A stretch of DNA of 64,000 nucleotides from a virus, in IMG/VR virus record IMGVR_UViG_3300027759_000079, positions 1 through 64,000 of that record; one strand, written 5' to 3'. The position numbers were made by a program, and so were the translations under genes. Every line of letters starts with the position of its first letter. Position 1 is the first letter of the stretch. Below the pieces are notes generated by a model. The model was not told the origin of the DNA. It did no database searches and saw only the letters and a list, made by a program, of their open reading frames with translations. This document shows positions 9,258-17,561 of the stretch, piece by piece.

Positions 9258-9612
9258 ATTTTTCAGGAGATAGGCCATCAATACCATCAGAGCGCTTTAC
9301 TTTGAATTTCTTAGCTTGCGCTTGCATGGGATTCCGTTGTAAATCTTCTAGATTGAAGGATTTAAACCCTCCATCCATTTCGATTTCAACGTCTAACGAC
9401 TCTATGTGTGGAAGCTCCTCAATGTCCGAAGAATCTTCGTCATCGTCTTCTATTTGCGAACTGCGAATAGCAGTTGGTTTCTGCTGGACTTTTGCCGTTG
9501 ACTGCTGAACAGCTTTCGAGCCAAAAGAGTTGCCGCATTTTGAGCAAAAGTTTGGTGCAAATCCAACATACTCATGTTTTGCACCGCACGATGAACAGAA
9601 AGTGATAGCCAT
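9235..9612 (-). CDS. Small zinc-ribbon protein
   Basis: 125 residues. The N-terminus has two CxxC knuckles (FCSSCGAKHEYVG, NFCSKCGNSFG) forming a zinc ribbon. The rest is acidic and probably disordered (DDDEDSSDIEELPH). It overlaps the sigma gene start by 23 nt, so the two are likely coupled. A role in transcription or as a sigma partner is a guess from position only. Confidence 0.6.
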   Translation of the reverse strand: MAITFCSSCGAKHEYVGFAPNFCSKCGNSFGSKAVQQSTAKVQQKPTAIRSSQIEDDDEDSSDIEELPHIESLDVEIEMDGGFKSFNLEDLQRNPMQAQAKKFKVKRSDGIDGLSPEKYGSSKAG

Positions 9613-9617
9613 AGTTA

Positions 9618-9959
9618 TTATTTAGATATGCGGTCAACCTTATCGTTAAGATTTTCCAGCTTTACTAATATCTTAGTTATATCTTTCTGTATTTCAACCA
9701 TTTTGTCCGTATTAACTGGCTTTCCTTCATCATCTACTATCTTTGAAAGGCGTCGAGAAATACTTTTTACTTCTGTATTAACGTAAGATATTTGCTCTGC
9801 CTGAACCTTCATCTCTAAAGCAACAGGATTAAAATCATCCTTCTTTACATACGTTGTATTTAGGTAATACAATACACAGGCGATCAAAATTCCGCCAAAT
9901 ACCTTAATAATATTTGCCCAACTATTCAACTGAGACGTTTTTGACGTTGCGCTGCTCAT
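9618..9959 (-). CDS. Single-pass membrane protein with coiled coil
   Basis: 113 residues. One hydrophobic segment (IIKVFGGILIACVLYYL, about residues 17-33) is followed by a heptad-like charged helix to the C-terminus. Its start lies inside the end of phoH (38 nt overlap). The topology could fit an inner-membrane spanin partner or a holin accessory protein, but nothing family-specific was recognised. Confidence 0.5.
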   Translation of the reverse strand: MSSATSKTSQLNSWANIIKVFGGILIACVLYYLNTTYVKKDDFNPVALEMKVQAEQISYVNTEVKSISRRLSKIVDDEGKPVNTDKMVEIQKDITKILVKLENLNDKVDRISK

Positions 9960-10701
9960 CTTTTATTCTATAACGAAGATTAATGTTATTAATCTTCTTT
10001 ACAACGAATTTTAAGATTTCGCTTCTTTTAATATCTTCTTCAGAGAACTCAAAAGTATAAATTCCTTTTTGAACGCAGTCTTCTCCAGTGAAAAGCTCAA
10101 AGAAATCAAGGAAACCGTTCTTAACTTTAATATCCGATTGCATAAAATCTCCGCATAAAAAGATTTTTGTGCCTTCTCCAATTCTAGTAATCAAGGTTGT
10201 AATCTCTTTAGCTGTAAAGTTTTGCACTTCATCAGCAATGATAATTTTATCAGTGAATGTACTGCCTCTCAGGAAGTTTACTGGTACTGCGGTAAGTCTT
10301 CCGTCGTCTTTAAGACGGTGAGCATCAGTAGCTTCGATAATTTCGTGAACTTTATCCTCAAGAGGAATCAAGTAAGGCGCGAATTTGTCGCCAACTGTTC
10401 CGGGCAGTGCGCCTAAAGACTTTTCTCCGCTCTCTGCGATTGTTCTGATGTAAATAATTTCTTTGTCATTGTTACTAATGAGGTTTAACGCTGCGTAAAC
10501 AGCCATAAATGTCTTTGATGTTCCCGCTGGTCCAGCGATGAAAGAGATTTTGGTCTGCTCGTTTAAAAGTATTTTTAATAAGTCTTGTTGCTTATCTGAA
10601 AACTTAAATTTTCTTTCTTTAAATTTGATTTCTTGTTTTAGTTGCGGAATTGTGATTCCCGCAGGTTTGGTTTTCTTATTCTTAGGGGCTTTTTTTGCCA
10701 T
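9922..10701 (-). CDS. phoH: PhoH-like ATPase
   Basis: 259 residues. Walker A GPAGTSKT is at residues 57-64 and the Walker B-like IIIADEVQNF and sensor-like FLCGDFMQSD follow, all typical of PhoH. A basic N-terminal tail (KKAPKNKKTKP) precedes the domain. PhoH proteins are common in large phages and are linked to RNA metabolism, but their exact role is unsettled. It is 6 nt downstream of the tail-tube candidate and in the late-gene cluster. Confidence 0.9.
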   Translation of the reverse strand: MAKKAPKNKKTKPAGITIPQLKQEIKFKERKFKFSDKQQDLLKILLNEQTKISFIAGPAGTSKTFMAVYAALNLISNNDKEIIYIRTIAESGEKSLGALPGTVGDKFAPYLIPLEDKVHEIIEATDAHRLKDDGRLTAVPVNFLRGSTFTDKIIIADEVQNFTAKEITTLITRIGEGTKIFLCGDFMQSDIKVKNGFLDFFELFTGEDCVQKGIYTFEFSEEDIKRSEILKFVVKKINNINLRYRIKDEQRNVKNVSVE

Positions 10702-10707
10702 AAAGTG

Positions 10708-11505
10708 TTAAACCATCTCTTCAATAATCTGCAATCCTCCTTTAGCGACTCCGTTGGAATCAACAGAGAGGGTTTGATTAGATAAAACGCCAGCTACCGA
10801 AAAAACAGTAGCATCTGACATCGTGATGGTGCAGGTTACTGTCGTGTTTGGCTGATAATCCGCTAGCCAGTCTGCATTACTCAGTCCATTTACTTGCAAG
10901 GACTTTGTAACTTTAGAAACGCTAACTTTTTCAGGATATTCCGAGCCAATCACAAAATTTGGAACTCTATCGACTTGAATATCGAAAGAAATATTTTCAT
11001 ATTGTGAAATTGGAGTAGCGGAAAAATTTGGAGCAGTGAATTGAACTGTTGTTGCTCTTAAAGGCGATAATAAAGTAATGCCGCTGCCAGTAGTGGCTTG
11101 CTGCTCCGAATGAACGTAGATTCCAGAGCCAGTTGCTAGTCCGTAAGAGTCAAATTGCAGCGCCGCAGATGCAACTTTCCACGGCTCAAATGATGCGGAG
11201 AAACTTTTCAAATAACACTTGTTAAATTGGTAATCTGGAACTTTAATCAGCGAACCAGTAACCGAATCTCCAGTTAAGTTGATAATCTTGTTGATTTCTC
11301 CAGAAACCAAAAGGACATTCGCGGAAATGCTTGAACTTTTTGGGCCAGTCTGGATATAGTAGTCCATTTGCTGACCAATTCTTCTAACTCTTTTTAAACT
11401 AGTTGTATTTGATGCGCTTAAACTAGTTGCGTATAAGATGTTGTCAGTGGCACTATCAGCGTTAGTAAAATACGCTCTGATTTTATCGTAAGTAACGTAA
11501 GCCAT
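10708..11505 (-). CDS. Putative tail tube (major tail) protein
   Basis: 265 residues, beta-rich and Ser/Thr-rich, no membrane segment or Cys motif. The N-terminal part (RIGQQMDYYIQTGP, CYLKSFSASFEPWKVASAALQFDSYG) resembles the pattern of tail-tube proteins that build a beta-barrel ring. A GTGTAAAATAA motif ends 9 nt before the ATG and there is no Shine-Dalgarno, as for other late genes here. Lambda-type tail-tip genes at 50337-62086 make a non-contractile tube expected. The call is from composition and context; another structural role is possible. Confidence 0.45.
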   Translation of the reverse strand: MAYVTYDKIRAYFTNADSATDNILYATSLSASNTTSLKRVRRIGQQMDYYIQTGPKSSSISANVLLVSGEINKIINLTGDSVTGSLIKVPDYQFNKCYLKSFSASFEPWKVASAALQFDSYGLATGSGIYVHSEQQATTGSGITLLSPLRATTVQFTAPNFSATPISQYENISFDIQVDRVPNFVIGSEYPEKVSVSKVTKSLQVNGLSNADWLADYQPNTTVTCTITMSDATVFSVAGVLSNQTLSVDSNGVAKGGLQIIEEMV

Positions 11506-11509
11506 CTGA

Positions 11510-11875
11510 TTATTTTACACTCTTTTTGAACTGTTTAAGATCAGCGTCGTCAATCATTGCGAGTCGTTTCAAAAACTTGACATTCTCTAGTTTTACGTTC
11601 TGCATAACAAGACGACTGCCGCCAGTGATGATTCCTTCTTCGTTAACATCGTAGATAAATAAGGTTGTTGACATTAAACCGATTCTCACGATTCTTGCTG
11701 GGCTTTTTGTGCCGTCCCAAAACATTAAAACGTCATCTTCTTTTAATCCAGAAGTCATTTTAAAGATAATGCTCTTGACAATGTTAATAATAAATTCTTT
11801 AAACAGCAACGAAGCAACGCCCGCTACTAAAAGTACCGAATTTTGAGAAACAAAAGAATTCATCTGATCTTCCAT
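11510..11875 (-). CDS. Membrane protein with MscS-like beta domain
   Basis: 121 residues. The N-terminal hydrophobic region (VLLVAGVASLLFKEFIINIVKSIIF, about residues 14-38) is followed by GLKEDDVLMFWDGTKSPARIVRIGLMSTTLFIYD and SRLVMQNVKLENVKF. This resembles the small beta domain of MscS channels, where a GD.V...G..G.V..I pattern precedes an IPN-like strand. It is far shorter than a full channel. Possible roles are a membrane-anchored structural subunit or a lysis modulator. GTGTAA motif upstream, no ribosome-binding site. Confidence 0.5.
   Translation of the reverse strand: MEDQMNSFVSQNSVLLVAGVASLLFKEFIINIVKSIIFKMTSGLKEDDVLMFWDGTKSPARIVRIGLMSTTLFIYDVNEEGIITGGSRLVMQNVKLENVKFLKRLAMIDDADLKQFKKSVK
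11515..11520 (-). promoter_or_regulatory. GTGTAA late-promoter-like motif
   Basis: Minus strand reads AGAGTGTAAAATAATCAG directly before the ATG at 11505; the gap is 9 nt and there is no Shine-Dalgarno. It matches the motif at 11884, 28556 and 40925. Confidence 0.5.
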
Positions 11876-11883
11876 ACTATTTT

Positions 11884-11889
11884 TTACAC
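11884..11889 (-). promoter_or_regulatory. GTGTAA late-promoter-like motif
   Basis: Minus strand AAAGTGTAAAAAATAGT lies directly before ATG 11875, an 8-nt gap. It sits in the 52-bp divergent region shared with the plus-strand gene at 11928. Confidence 0.5.
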
Positions 11890-11927
11890 TTTAACTGGAA
11901 AAACCACCTCTTGAACTACTATAAGCT

Positions 11928-12176
11928 ATGAACGGAAAAGGATCAAAACGTCGCCCATCTTCTATTTCTTCTGATGAGTTCGCAAACAGAATTGACGATA
12001 TCTTTAAAAAGAAAAATAAGGTGCAAGTGCCTGTTCTTCAAGACAAAGACGGTTACTTTATTAAAATTCCAAAAAAAATGCTCAAAAAGGCTGGACTTAA
12101 TGAAGGAGATAGTGTTGATTTCATTCCATCAGGAGACGGATATCTCGTTTCCAAAACTTTAAAACCAAATAAATAA
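11928..12176 (+). CDS. AbrB/MazE-like DNA-binding protein
   Basis: 82 residues. The C-terminal part (GYFIKIPKKMLKKAGLNEGDSVDFIPSGDGYLVSK) fits the swapped-hairpin AbrB/SpoVT/MazE fold: a strand, an IPK..L...GL..GD.V turn, then strands. The N-terminus is basic (KGSKRRPSS). Such proteins bind promoter DNA as dimers. It is the first plus-strand gene, divergent from the late genes at 11875, so it could control this switch region. No toxin partner was recognised beside it. Confidence 0.6.
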   Translation: MNGKGSKRRPSSISSDEFANRIDDIFKKKNKVQVPVLQDKDGYFIKIPKKMLKKAGLNEGDSVDFIPSGDGYLVSKTLKPNK

Positions 12177-12180
12177 TTTT

Positions 12181-12741
12181 ATGGGAATGTTCGACACAAT
12201 TATCGTTAGCGACACTCTTCCTTACTCAGAGGAAATGATTTGCCTTGGCCTGAACTCAAATGATGGCGATTTTCAAACTAAAGACTTAATTAACTGCTTA
12301 GAAACTTATATTTTACAAGACAAAAAACTTTTTGTCAAAAAATACAAAGTAAATGAATATGTTAAGCCTGAAAAATCATCTGATGGTTGGAATTTCGGCC
12401 ATATGGAAAGAAGCGGCGAATACCTTGAACAAGTTATTCATCATGGTAAGATTAATTTCTATACTAGTCATCTTGATGTGCTTGACGTTTGGGATACTTG
12501 GGAAGAATACGAAGCTACTTTCACTAACGGCATTTGCGAAAGCATAGTTTTATTTAAATTTACTAAAGAAGCAAATAAAGATAGAGTAGAAAGAGAGAAA
12601 AAGTGGAAAGAAGAACTTATCAGAGATCATAACCTTTGGTACAATAAGTATATTTTTTATACTCTTCCTTATCGCAAGTTCTCTCAATATAAATATAAGT
12701 TTTTCACAGCAATCGCTAACTTTTTCCACAAAATCGCATGA
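12181..12741 (+). CDS. Conserved phage-type protein of unknown function
   Basis: 186 residues starting MGMFDTIIVSDTLPYSEEM. It is Trp/Tyr-rich (GWNFGHMERSGEY, VWDTWEEYEATF), likely globular, with no metal or nucleotide motif. It follows the AbrB-like gene by 4 nt and shares an ATGA junction with the next gene. I recognise the MGMFDTI-type start from other phages but no function. Confidence 0.6.
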   Translation: MGMFDTIIVSDTLPYSEEMICLGLNSNDGDFQTKDLINCLETYILQDKKLFVKKYKVNEYVKPEKSSDGWNFGHMERSGEYLEQVIHHGKINFYTSHLDVLDVWDTWEEYEATFTNGICESIVLFKFTKEANKDRVEREKKWKEELIRDHNLWYNKYIFYTLPYRKFSQYKYKFFTAIANFFHKIA

Positions 12742-12917
12742 TCACAACCAATAAAGAAATCTACAAAGAAGATATTGCTGCCATGACTAATGCGGCTTAT
12801 CAAGAACTCGCAAAGCGCGACATTCATTTTAATTCTGTCGAAGAAGATGATGAATTTCACGATTTTTTAACGGCAACTCTTGACATTTGGTTTAATACTG
12901 ATCACTCTAAGGAATAA
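12738..12917 (+). CDS. Small acidic protein, unknown
   Basis: 59 residues, MITTNKEIYKEDIAAMTNAA... ending WFNTDHSKE. The ATG overlaps the previous stop as ATGA, and the next gene follows after 1 nt, so it fits a coupled operon. It is acidic and helical with no known motif. Confidence 0.6.
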   Translation: MITTNKEIYKEDIAAMTNAAYQELAKRDIHFNSVEEDDEFHDFLTATLDIWFNTDHSKE

Positions 12918-12918
12918 T

Positions 12919-13245
12919 ATGAAAAATTTAAAATTAAACGAAGACTATTTAAAGTACCCAACAGTAGAATCTGTTTTGCGTGAAATTATTAATGACGATA
13001 TGCTTGACACAATAGCTGTGGCGAGTATTAAATTCCATTTAGGATGCACCAAACAAACTTTAGATAGATATAAGTCGCAGAAAAATCTTGTAGATTGGGA
13101 AAAAGAAGACATGGAATATTACGAGCTTCTTTTAGCGGCATTTTGTCTTGTCGGCAATTACTATGGCATAGATACAGCGGAGTATAAACAAAAACCTACC
13201 AAAAAAAATGGAAAACCAAAAACTAAAAATTCCAAAAAGTCTTGA
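12919..13245 (+). CDS. Small protein, unknown, basic C-terminal tail
   Basis: 108 residues from ATG 12919 with AAGGA 5 nt before it; the frame is open 13 codons further up without a site. The body is helical with Tyr/Leu-rich stretches and ends in a Lys/Pro-rich tail (KPTKKNGKPKTKNSKKS), which could bind nucleic acid. A helix-turn-helix-like LGCTKQTLDRYKSQKN occurs near residue 44. Confidence 0.6.
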   Translation: MKNLKLNEDYLKYPTVESVLREIINDDMLDTIAVASIKFHLGCTKQTLDRYKSQKNLVDWEKEDMEYYELLLAAFCLVGNYYGIDTAEYKQKPTKKNGKPKTKNSKKS

Positions 13246-13417
13246 AGGTCACGTTTTGCGTTTGCAAAAAGACATTGACCACCTTCATGAGAAGATAGAA
13301 GAAGAAATCGAAATGACTGCGCTTATCCTTGACATAAAAGACAAGGATTCGCCAGAATATAATATTCTTTGGGACTTTTTACAAAATGATTCAAGATGGA
13401 TGATCGAATTTGAATGA
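13208..13417 (+). CDS. Small coiled-coil protein, unknown
   Basis: 69 residues (MENQKLKIPKSLEGHVLRLQ...), helical and acidic. It overlaps the previous gene by 38 nt and the phosphoesterase start by 4 nt (ATGA). Nothing family-specific is seen. Confidence 0.5.
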   Translation: MENQKLKIPKSLEGHVLRLQKDIDHLHEKIEEEIEMTALILDIKDKDSPEYNILWDFLQNDSRWMIEFE

Positions 13418-14049
13418 AAATTATCTGCATATCTGACACGCATGGTCTTCACGGATACATGAAAAACAAAATTCCAGATGGAGATATGATTATCCACTCT
13501 GGAGACTTCTGTAATCGTGGAGATTACTTTGAATGCGTTGAATTCTTTAATTGGTTTGGTGCTTTGCCACACAAATACAAGCTAGTTATTGCTGGCAACC
13601 ATGATATTTGGATGGAAAAAGCGAGCCGTTCTGAAATTAATGCAATTATACCGTCTGGTATTCATTATCTTCAAGATGAAGGCGTGACAATCGAAGGTTT
13701 AAACTTTTGGGGTTCTCCAGTTCAGCCAGAATTCTTTGATTGGGCATTTAATCGCAAGCGCGGATCAGCTATCCAGCAACATTGGGACTTGATTCCCAAA
13801 GATACTAATGTTTTGATCTCTCATGGCCCACCTATGTCTATCCTTGATAAAACTATTCAAGGTACTCACGTTGGATGCGCCAATTTATTCACCACAATCA
13901 CTGAACAACTTAAACTTAAGCTTCATGTCTTTGGCCATATTCACAATGGTTACGGCGTTGAGGTTAAAAACAATACAATGTTTGTTAATGCGGCTGTCTG
14001 TGGCGAAGACTACAAACCTACCAATGCTCCAAGAATTATTCAACTCTAA
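13414..14049 (+). CDS. Calcineurin-like metallophosphoesterase
   Basis: 211 residues with the five metal-binding blocks in order: SDTHG (residues 7-11), GDF (30-32), GNHD, SHGPP and GHIHNGYG. A two-metal phosphoesterase of this size could act on nucleotides, phosphoproteins or RNA ends; the substrate is not visible from sequence. It is coupled to the gene before it by ATGA. No signal peptide, so cytoplasmic. Confidence 0.9.
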   Translation: MKIICISDTHGLHGYMKNKIPDGDMIIHSGDFCNRGDYFECVEFFNWFGALPHKYKLVIAGNHDIWMEKASRSEINAIIPSGIHYLQDEGVTIEGLNFWGSPVQPEFFDWAFNRKRGSAIQQHWDLIPKDTNVLISHGPPMSILDKTIQGTHVGCANLFTTITEQLKLKLHVFGHIHNGYGVEVKNNTMFVNAAVCGEDYKPTNAPRIIQL

Positions 14050-14053
14050 AATT

Positions 14054-14653
14054 ATGACCGCACAAGAATATATCGCACAAGGCAAAGAAAAAACAGAAAA
14101 GAAAGTATGGTTTTGGCCTACTGGCTGGTATGTTATGCCGTATGCTTTGTCTAGAGGAGAGTGGAATATTTACGATGCTTACTTATCTGTCGAATATCCT
14201 GTTCAACGTTTCTTAAGAGAGACTTGTAGTAGCTGGAGGCATAGCATTTCGTTTAATTACCGCACTACTAAACGTACAATCAAGAATTACTTGCGCCATC
14301 CTCGTAAAGATTTCCGTGATGCTGTGTTTTCTAAACATGGTGACATGGATATGGTCGAAATGATCGTCCTTTTCCATCTTAACTGTGTCGTTGAGCTTGT
14401 CGAAAAAGAAAAATACTTTGAAACGTGTTGTAGCGTTATGGATAGTAAGAGCGAATTTGAGCTTGAGCTTAAAGAGGCTTATGATTACGCTAAGACTGGG
14501 CGCGCCAAGCTGCTTGATGAAGTTGATAATACTTTAATGAACATGGACAATGACGAGTTTCAAAAGTATCTTGAAGCAGATAAGTATTTAACAGAATGTG
14601 ATACAGTATTATGCGATTTCGTAGTTAAAAACCGTGAAAAGTTTTGGACCTAA
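14054..14653 (+). CDS. Unknown protein
   Basis: 199 residues from ATG 14054 (MTAQEYIAQGKEKTEKK). A Trp-rich start (VWFWPTGWYVMPYALSRGEWNIYDAYLS) precedes a helical, charged C-terminal half. It lies 4 nt after the phosphoesterase. No recognised family. Confidence 0.65.
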   Translation: MTAQEYIAQGKEKTEKKVWFWPTGWYVMPYALSRGEWNIYDAYLSVEYPVQRFLRETCSSWRHSISFNYRTTKRTIKNYLRHPRKDFRDAVFSKHGDMDMVEMIVLFHLNCVVELVEKEKYFETCCSVMDSKSEFELELKEAYDYAKTGRAKLLDEVDNTLMNMDNDEFQKYLEADKYLTECDTVLCDFVVKNREKFWT

Positions 14654-14654
14654 A

Positions 14655-14861
14655 ATGAAAAGCATAATTTTAAGAATAATTTGGGCGTTGCTAGCTATAC
14701 CAGCGTTCATTGCGCTTGGAGGCTTAACCTTTTTAGTTCAACTGAGCTTTAATCCCAAAGAAGCCGGGCATGATTTTGTTAAAGGCTTCAAAGAACTCGT
14801 TTTTTATGTTAAAAATGGATACTATCTTCCTTACGAAGAGGATTTAAATGATACAGACTAA
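14655..14861 (+). CDS. Small inner-membrane protein
   Basis: 68 residues from ATG 14655, 1 nt after the previous stop. One hydrophobic segment (IILRIIWALLAIPAFIALGGLTFLV, residues 4-28) with a charged C-terminal tail. It overlaps the HNH gene start by 14 nt. Function unknown. Confidence 0.55.
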   Translation: MKSIILRIIWALLAIPAFIALGGLTFLVQLSFNPKEAGHDFVKGFKELVFYVKNGYYLPYEEDLNDTD

Positions 14862-15435
14862 TACAATAATTGATGATTTAGTGATAGAAGAAGTGTTAGT
14901 TTATAAAATTTCTAATGAAGGCCGTAAAAACAAGCTTTTGTGTTCTAATATCTTAGATCACAAGATCTGCTATAGTTGTAAACAAATAAAAAATTTTTCT
15001 GAATTTCATAAAGATGTAAAAAGAAAAAATGGTCGGCATGGATTATGTAAAAAGTGCACTAAATCAAGAAATCCAAAAAATAAAGAAACAAAGAGACAAG
15101 CGAAGATTGATATGGTGAATTTTCTAGGTGGAATGTGTATTAGATGCGGTTATTCACATCCAGAAGGAATTGATTTTCATCATATTGATCCATCTAAAAA
15201 ATTATTTACAATCGGTGATAGTATAATATTCTATCCATTAAAAAGTCAAAAATGGATAGATGAATTACTAAAGTGCGTGCCGTTATGTAGAAACTGCCAT
15301 GCCGAATTTCACGCTGGTAGATACACTCTAGAACAATATTTACACAAATTACCAAAATTTAATGAAAACATTCAAAAACAGGATTTTACTGGGGATCAGC
15401 TTATACTTGGGTTTCAAATTGGCTGCTCTGATTGA
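14848..15435 (+). CDS. HNH endonuclease with zinc ribbons
   Basis: 195 residues. A first CxxC pair set (CYSCKQIKNF ... CKKC) precedes the HNH core: CIRCGY, DFHHIDPSKK, then CVPLCRNCHAEFH, in which His/Asn/His sit with structural zinc cysteines. HNH enzymes nick or cut DNA; free-standing ones in phages are often homing endonucleases, and this one lies in a run of accessory genes with two more at 16298-17557. No interrupted host gene is seen next to it. Confidence 0.85.
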   Translation: MIQTNTIIDDLVIEEVLVYKISNEGRKNKLLCSNILDHKICYSCKQIKNFSEFHKDVKRKNGRHGLCKKCTKSRNPKNKETKRQAKIDMVNFLGGMCIRCGYSHPEGIDFHHIDPSKKLFTIGDSIIFYPLKSQKWIDELLKCVPLCRNCHAEFHAGRYTLEQYLHKLPKFNENIQKQDFTGDQLILGFQIGCSD

Positions 15436-15467
15436 GCTATTTTTAGCATTTTTAATTAGAGGATAAC

Positions 15468-15956
15468 ATGAACAAATACATATTCGTTGATTTAGATGAA
15501 ACATTAATTCATACTGTTGGCTTACATACAGGTACGGATATACTTAATTACAAGAAGATATCTTTATCTAAACATGAGAGTTACAACAGTAGATTAAGAG
15601 GTTGTTCACTAGCCTTTTTAGAAGCTGCACGCAAAAAGGCCAAAGTCTTTATGCTAACAGTAGCAACTAAAGACTATGCGCTTGCCATGAACAAAGCCTT
15701 TTCTCTTGGATTTAAGGCAGAAGATATATACTCGCGTGAGGATGTTCGCCGAAAGCCAATTAAACCTCTTCAAATTGAACCGGGCACAGTGTGGTTGTTC
15801 GATAACCTTCCATCAAGCTATAATGATGAAAAGTGTGCATTTTTGGCACATTTGGGAAAGTTAAATTACGTTAAAGTTTTTGAGATGGATCATTATTCTG
15901 CGGATCAGCTTGATCCAGATGATCTTCTGTTACTTTTGGAAGAAGAAGTACAATAA
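15468..15956 (+). CDS. HAD-superfamily phosphatase-like protein
   Basis: 162 residues opening with FVDLDETLIHT, the DxDxT motif I of the HAD family (Asp8, Asp10, Thr12), with FMLTVATKD as motif II. VWLFDN near residue 108 may supply motif IV. Compact size suggests a small-molecule or phosphoprotein/5'-phosphate phosphatase. It has a good GAGG site 6 nt upstream after a 32-nt gap, so it may start a new translation unit. Confidence 0.75.
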   Translation: MNKYIFVDLDETLIHTVGLHTGTDILNYKKISLSKHESYNSRLRGCSLAFLEAARKKAKVFMLTVATKDYALAMNKAFSLGFKAEDIYSREDVRRKPIKPLQIEPGTVWLFDNLPSSYNDEKCAFLAHLGKLNYVKVFEMDHYSADQLDPDDLLLLLEEEVQ

Positions 15957-15966
15957 ACTATTCTCT

Positions 15967-16284
15967 ATGGAAACAAATAATAAAAAAAATAAAAAATGGC
16001 CCAAGTTCTGGGCTTTATTCATCGACGAAGACATAAACAAAAAAGCTCAGACGCTCCAATCATTGTCTGAACTTCTTAAAACAAGAATAGCTGTTCTTAA
16101 CGAAGCTATTCGTTTAGACTTAAAGTCTTTCTACAGCAGAAGAAACAAAAGATGGGTATTCTTTAAAGACCAGCAGTGGACCTTAAGCCCCGAATTAAAT
16201 ACATTAGGACTAAATATCTCTAAGGTAGGTAATAGACAAGCTGATTATAGAGTTATTCTTGATACTTTTAATAAAAAGAGTTAA
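15967..16284 (+). CDS. Small basic protein, unknown
   Basis: 105 residues from ATG 15967; the frame is open further up but runs over the HAD gene. Basic N-terminus (NNKKNKKWPKFW) and a helical middle, ending in a possible winged or ribbon-like part (RWVFFKDQQWTLSPEL). DNA binding is possible but not shown. Confidence 0.5.
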   Translation: METNNKKNKKWPKFWALFIDEDINKKAQTLQSLSELLKTRIAVLNEAIRLDLKSFYSRRNKRWVFFKDQQWTLSPELNTLGLNISKVGNRQADYRVILDTFNKKS

Positions 16285-16297
16285 ATAAGGTATTTAT

Positions 16298-16969
16298 ATG
16301 AGTCTAAATATAAAAAAAGAAACTCCAAAAGAAAAAGTCGCTATAACCGCTACAGTTGTTAAAGATTTTTTAGATCTTTTGGATAGGATTGGTGGAATAG
16401 AAAATTTTCCTGAATCCATAAAGGTTTGGAGAGCTTACCGTTACAAGTACGAAATAGAAGATTGTATTTCTGCCGAAGAAATAGCTACGCTATATAGATA
16501 TGATGATGATGGCAATGTTTTTAACATTAGAACAGGCAGACAAGTTGGGCATCTTTTTGCAAAGGATAGTAGTTTACGCATTGAGGTTCGTTATAAACAT
16601 TATAAATTTTTAGTTTCTTTGGCTAAAATTGTTTTTTGTTTAGTGCATAAACGTTGGGCCGAAAAGGGTTGCGATGTTGATCATAAAGACAATAATAAAT
16701 TGAATAATAGACCATCCAATTTAAGAGAAGGTACAAAATCAGATAACGGAAGTAATAGAAGACAATTAAAAAAAACTAAATCAGGTATAAAAGGTATTTT
16801 TAAGATAAAAACAGGCGTTAGCGCTACTGTTTCAAAAAATAAAAAAATATATTCAAAATATTTTGCTTATAATAAATACAATTCTGAAGAAGAAACTATA
16901 CTCGCTGCCAAAACTTGGCGTGATGCTACCGCTAAAGAACTTCACGGCGAATTTTTCAACGAAAACTAA
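16298..16969 (+). CDS. HNH homing endonuclease with AP2-like domain
   Basis: 223 residues. A strand-rich segment (YRYDDDGNVFNIRTGRQVGH) precedes the HNH_3-type core CDVDHKDNNKLNNRPSNLREG, followed by an AP2-like DNA-binding region (KSGIKGIFKIKTGVSATVSKNKK ... AAKTWRDATAKELHGEFF). This two-part order is common in phage homing endonucleases. It lies 3 nt before a second gene of the same kind, suggesting tandem invasion or duplication. Confidence 0.85.
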   Translation: MSLNIKKETPKEKVAITATVVKDFLDLLDRIGGIENFPESIKVWRAYRYKYEIEDCISAEEIATLYRYDDDGNVFNIRTGRQVGHLFAKDSSLRIEVRYKHYKFLVSLAKIVFCLVHKRWAEKGCDVDHKDNNKLNNRPSNLREGTKSDNGSNRRQLKKTKSGIKGIFKIKTGVSATVSKNKKIYSKYFAYNKYNSEEETILAAKTWRDATAKELHGEFFNEN

Positions 16970-16972
16970 TTT

Positions 16973-17557
16973 ATGAACGAAGATCATAAGCAAAATCAAG
17001 AATCTGAAGAGTTTTATATTACTTTTGAGCAGAGAGACGCTCTTTTGGAATATCTAAGTTACTTTTCCATCAATAAAGAACGATATATAAAAGCTTATCT
17101 AGATTATAAAAATAAATTAACCATAGAGTTTCTGCATGAAAACTATATTGTTGATTTTAAGGAAGGTAAGTTATTTAATAGAAAAAACAATAAAGAAATA
17201 GGCTTTAAACATGGAGATTATCTTAATTGTTTTATTAAGGGTAAATCTATCCGATTGCATATTGTAATTTTTGCTATGTATCATAATCGTTGGCCGCATT
17301 TAAATATGCTAGTTGACCATATAGATCGGAAGCGTTTAAATAATTCTATATCTAACTTACAAGAAGTCACTCCTGAAGGAAATAACAAGAATGCGAGTAA
17401 ATTTAACCATGGAATAAAGGTAGTTTATTTAAAAAATACAATAAAGTATAGGGTTACGAGATTTAAAACTTATATTGGTTCATATGATTCTTACGAAGAA
17501 GCCTTGAAAGTCTCTTTAAATTGCAAAAGAGAAGATTTAATAAAAAGGCTTAGTTAA
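16973..17557 (+). CDS. HNH homing endonuclease
   Basis: 194 residues. It contains LVDHIDRKRLNNSISNLQEV, an HNH_3-type core, preceded by a strand-rich segment (YIVDFKEGKLFNRKNNKEIG) and followed by a short DNA-binding tail with SYDSYEEALKVSLN. It is related in layout to the gene before it but clearly diverged. It is the last plus-strand gene before convergent hairpins. Confidence 0.8.
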   Translation: MNEDHKQNQESEEFYITFEQRDALLEYLSYFSINKERYIKAYLDYKNKLTIEFLHENYIVDFKEGKLFNRKNNKEIGFKHGDYLNCFIKGKSIRLHIVIFAMYHNRWPHLNMLVDHIDRKRLNNSISNLQEVTPEGNNKNASKFNHGIKVVYLKNTIKYRVTRFKTYIGSYDSYEEALKVSLNCKREDLIKRLS

Positions 17558-17561
17558 ATTT

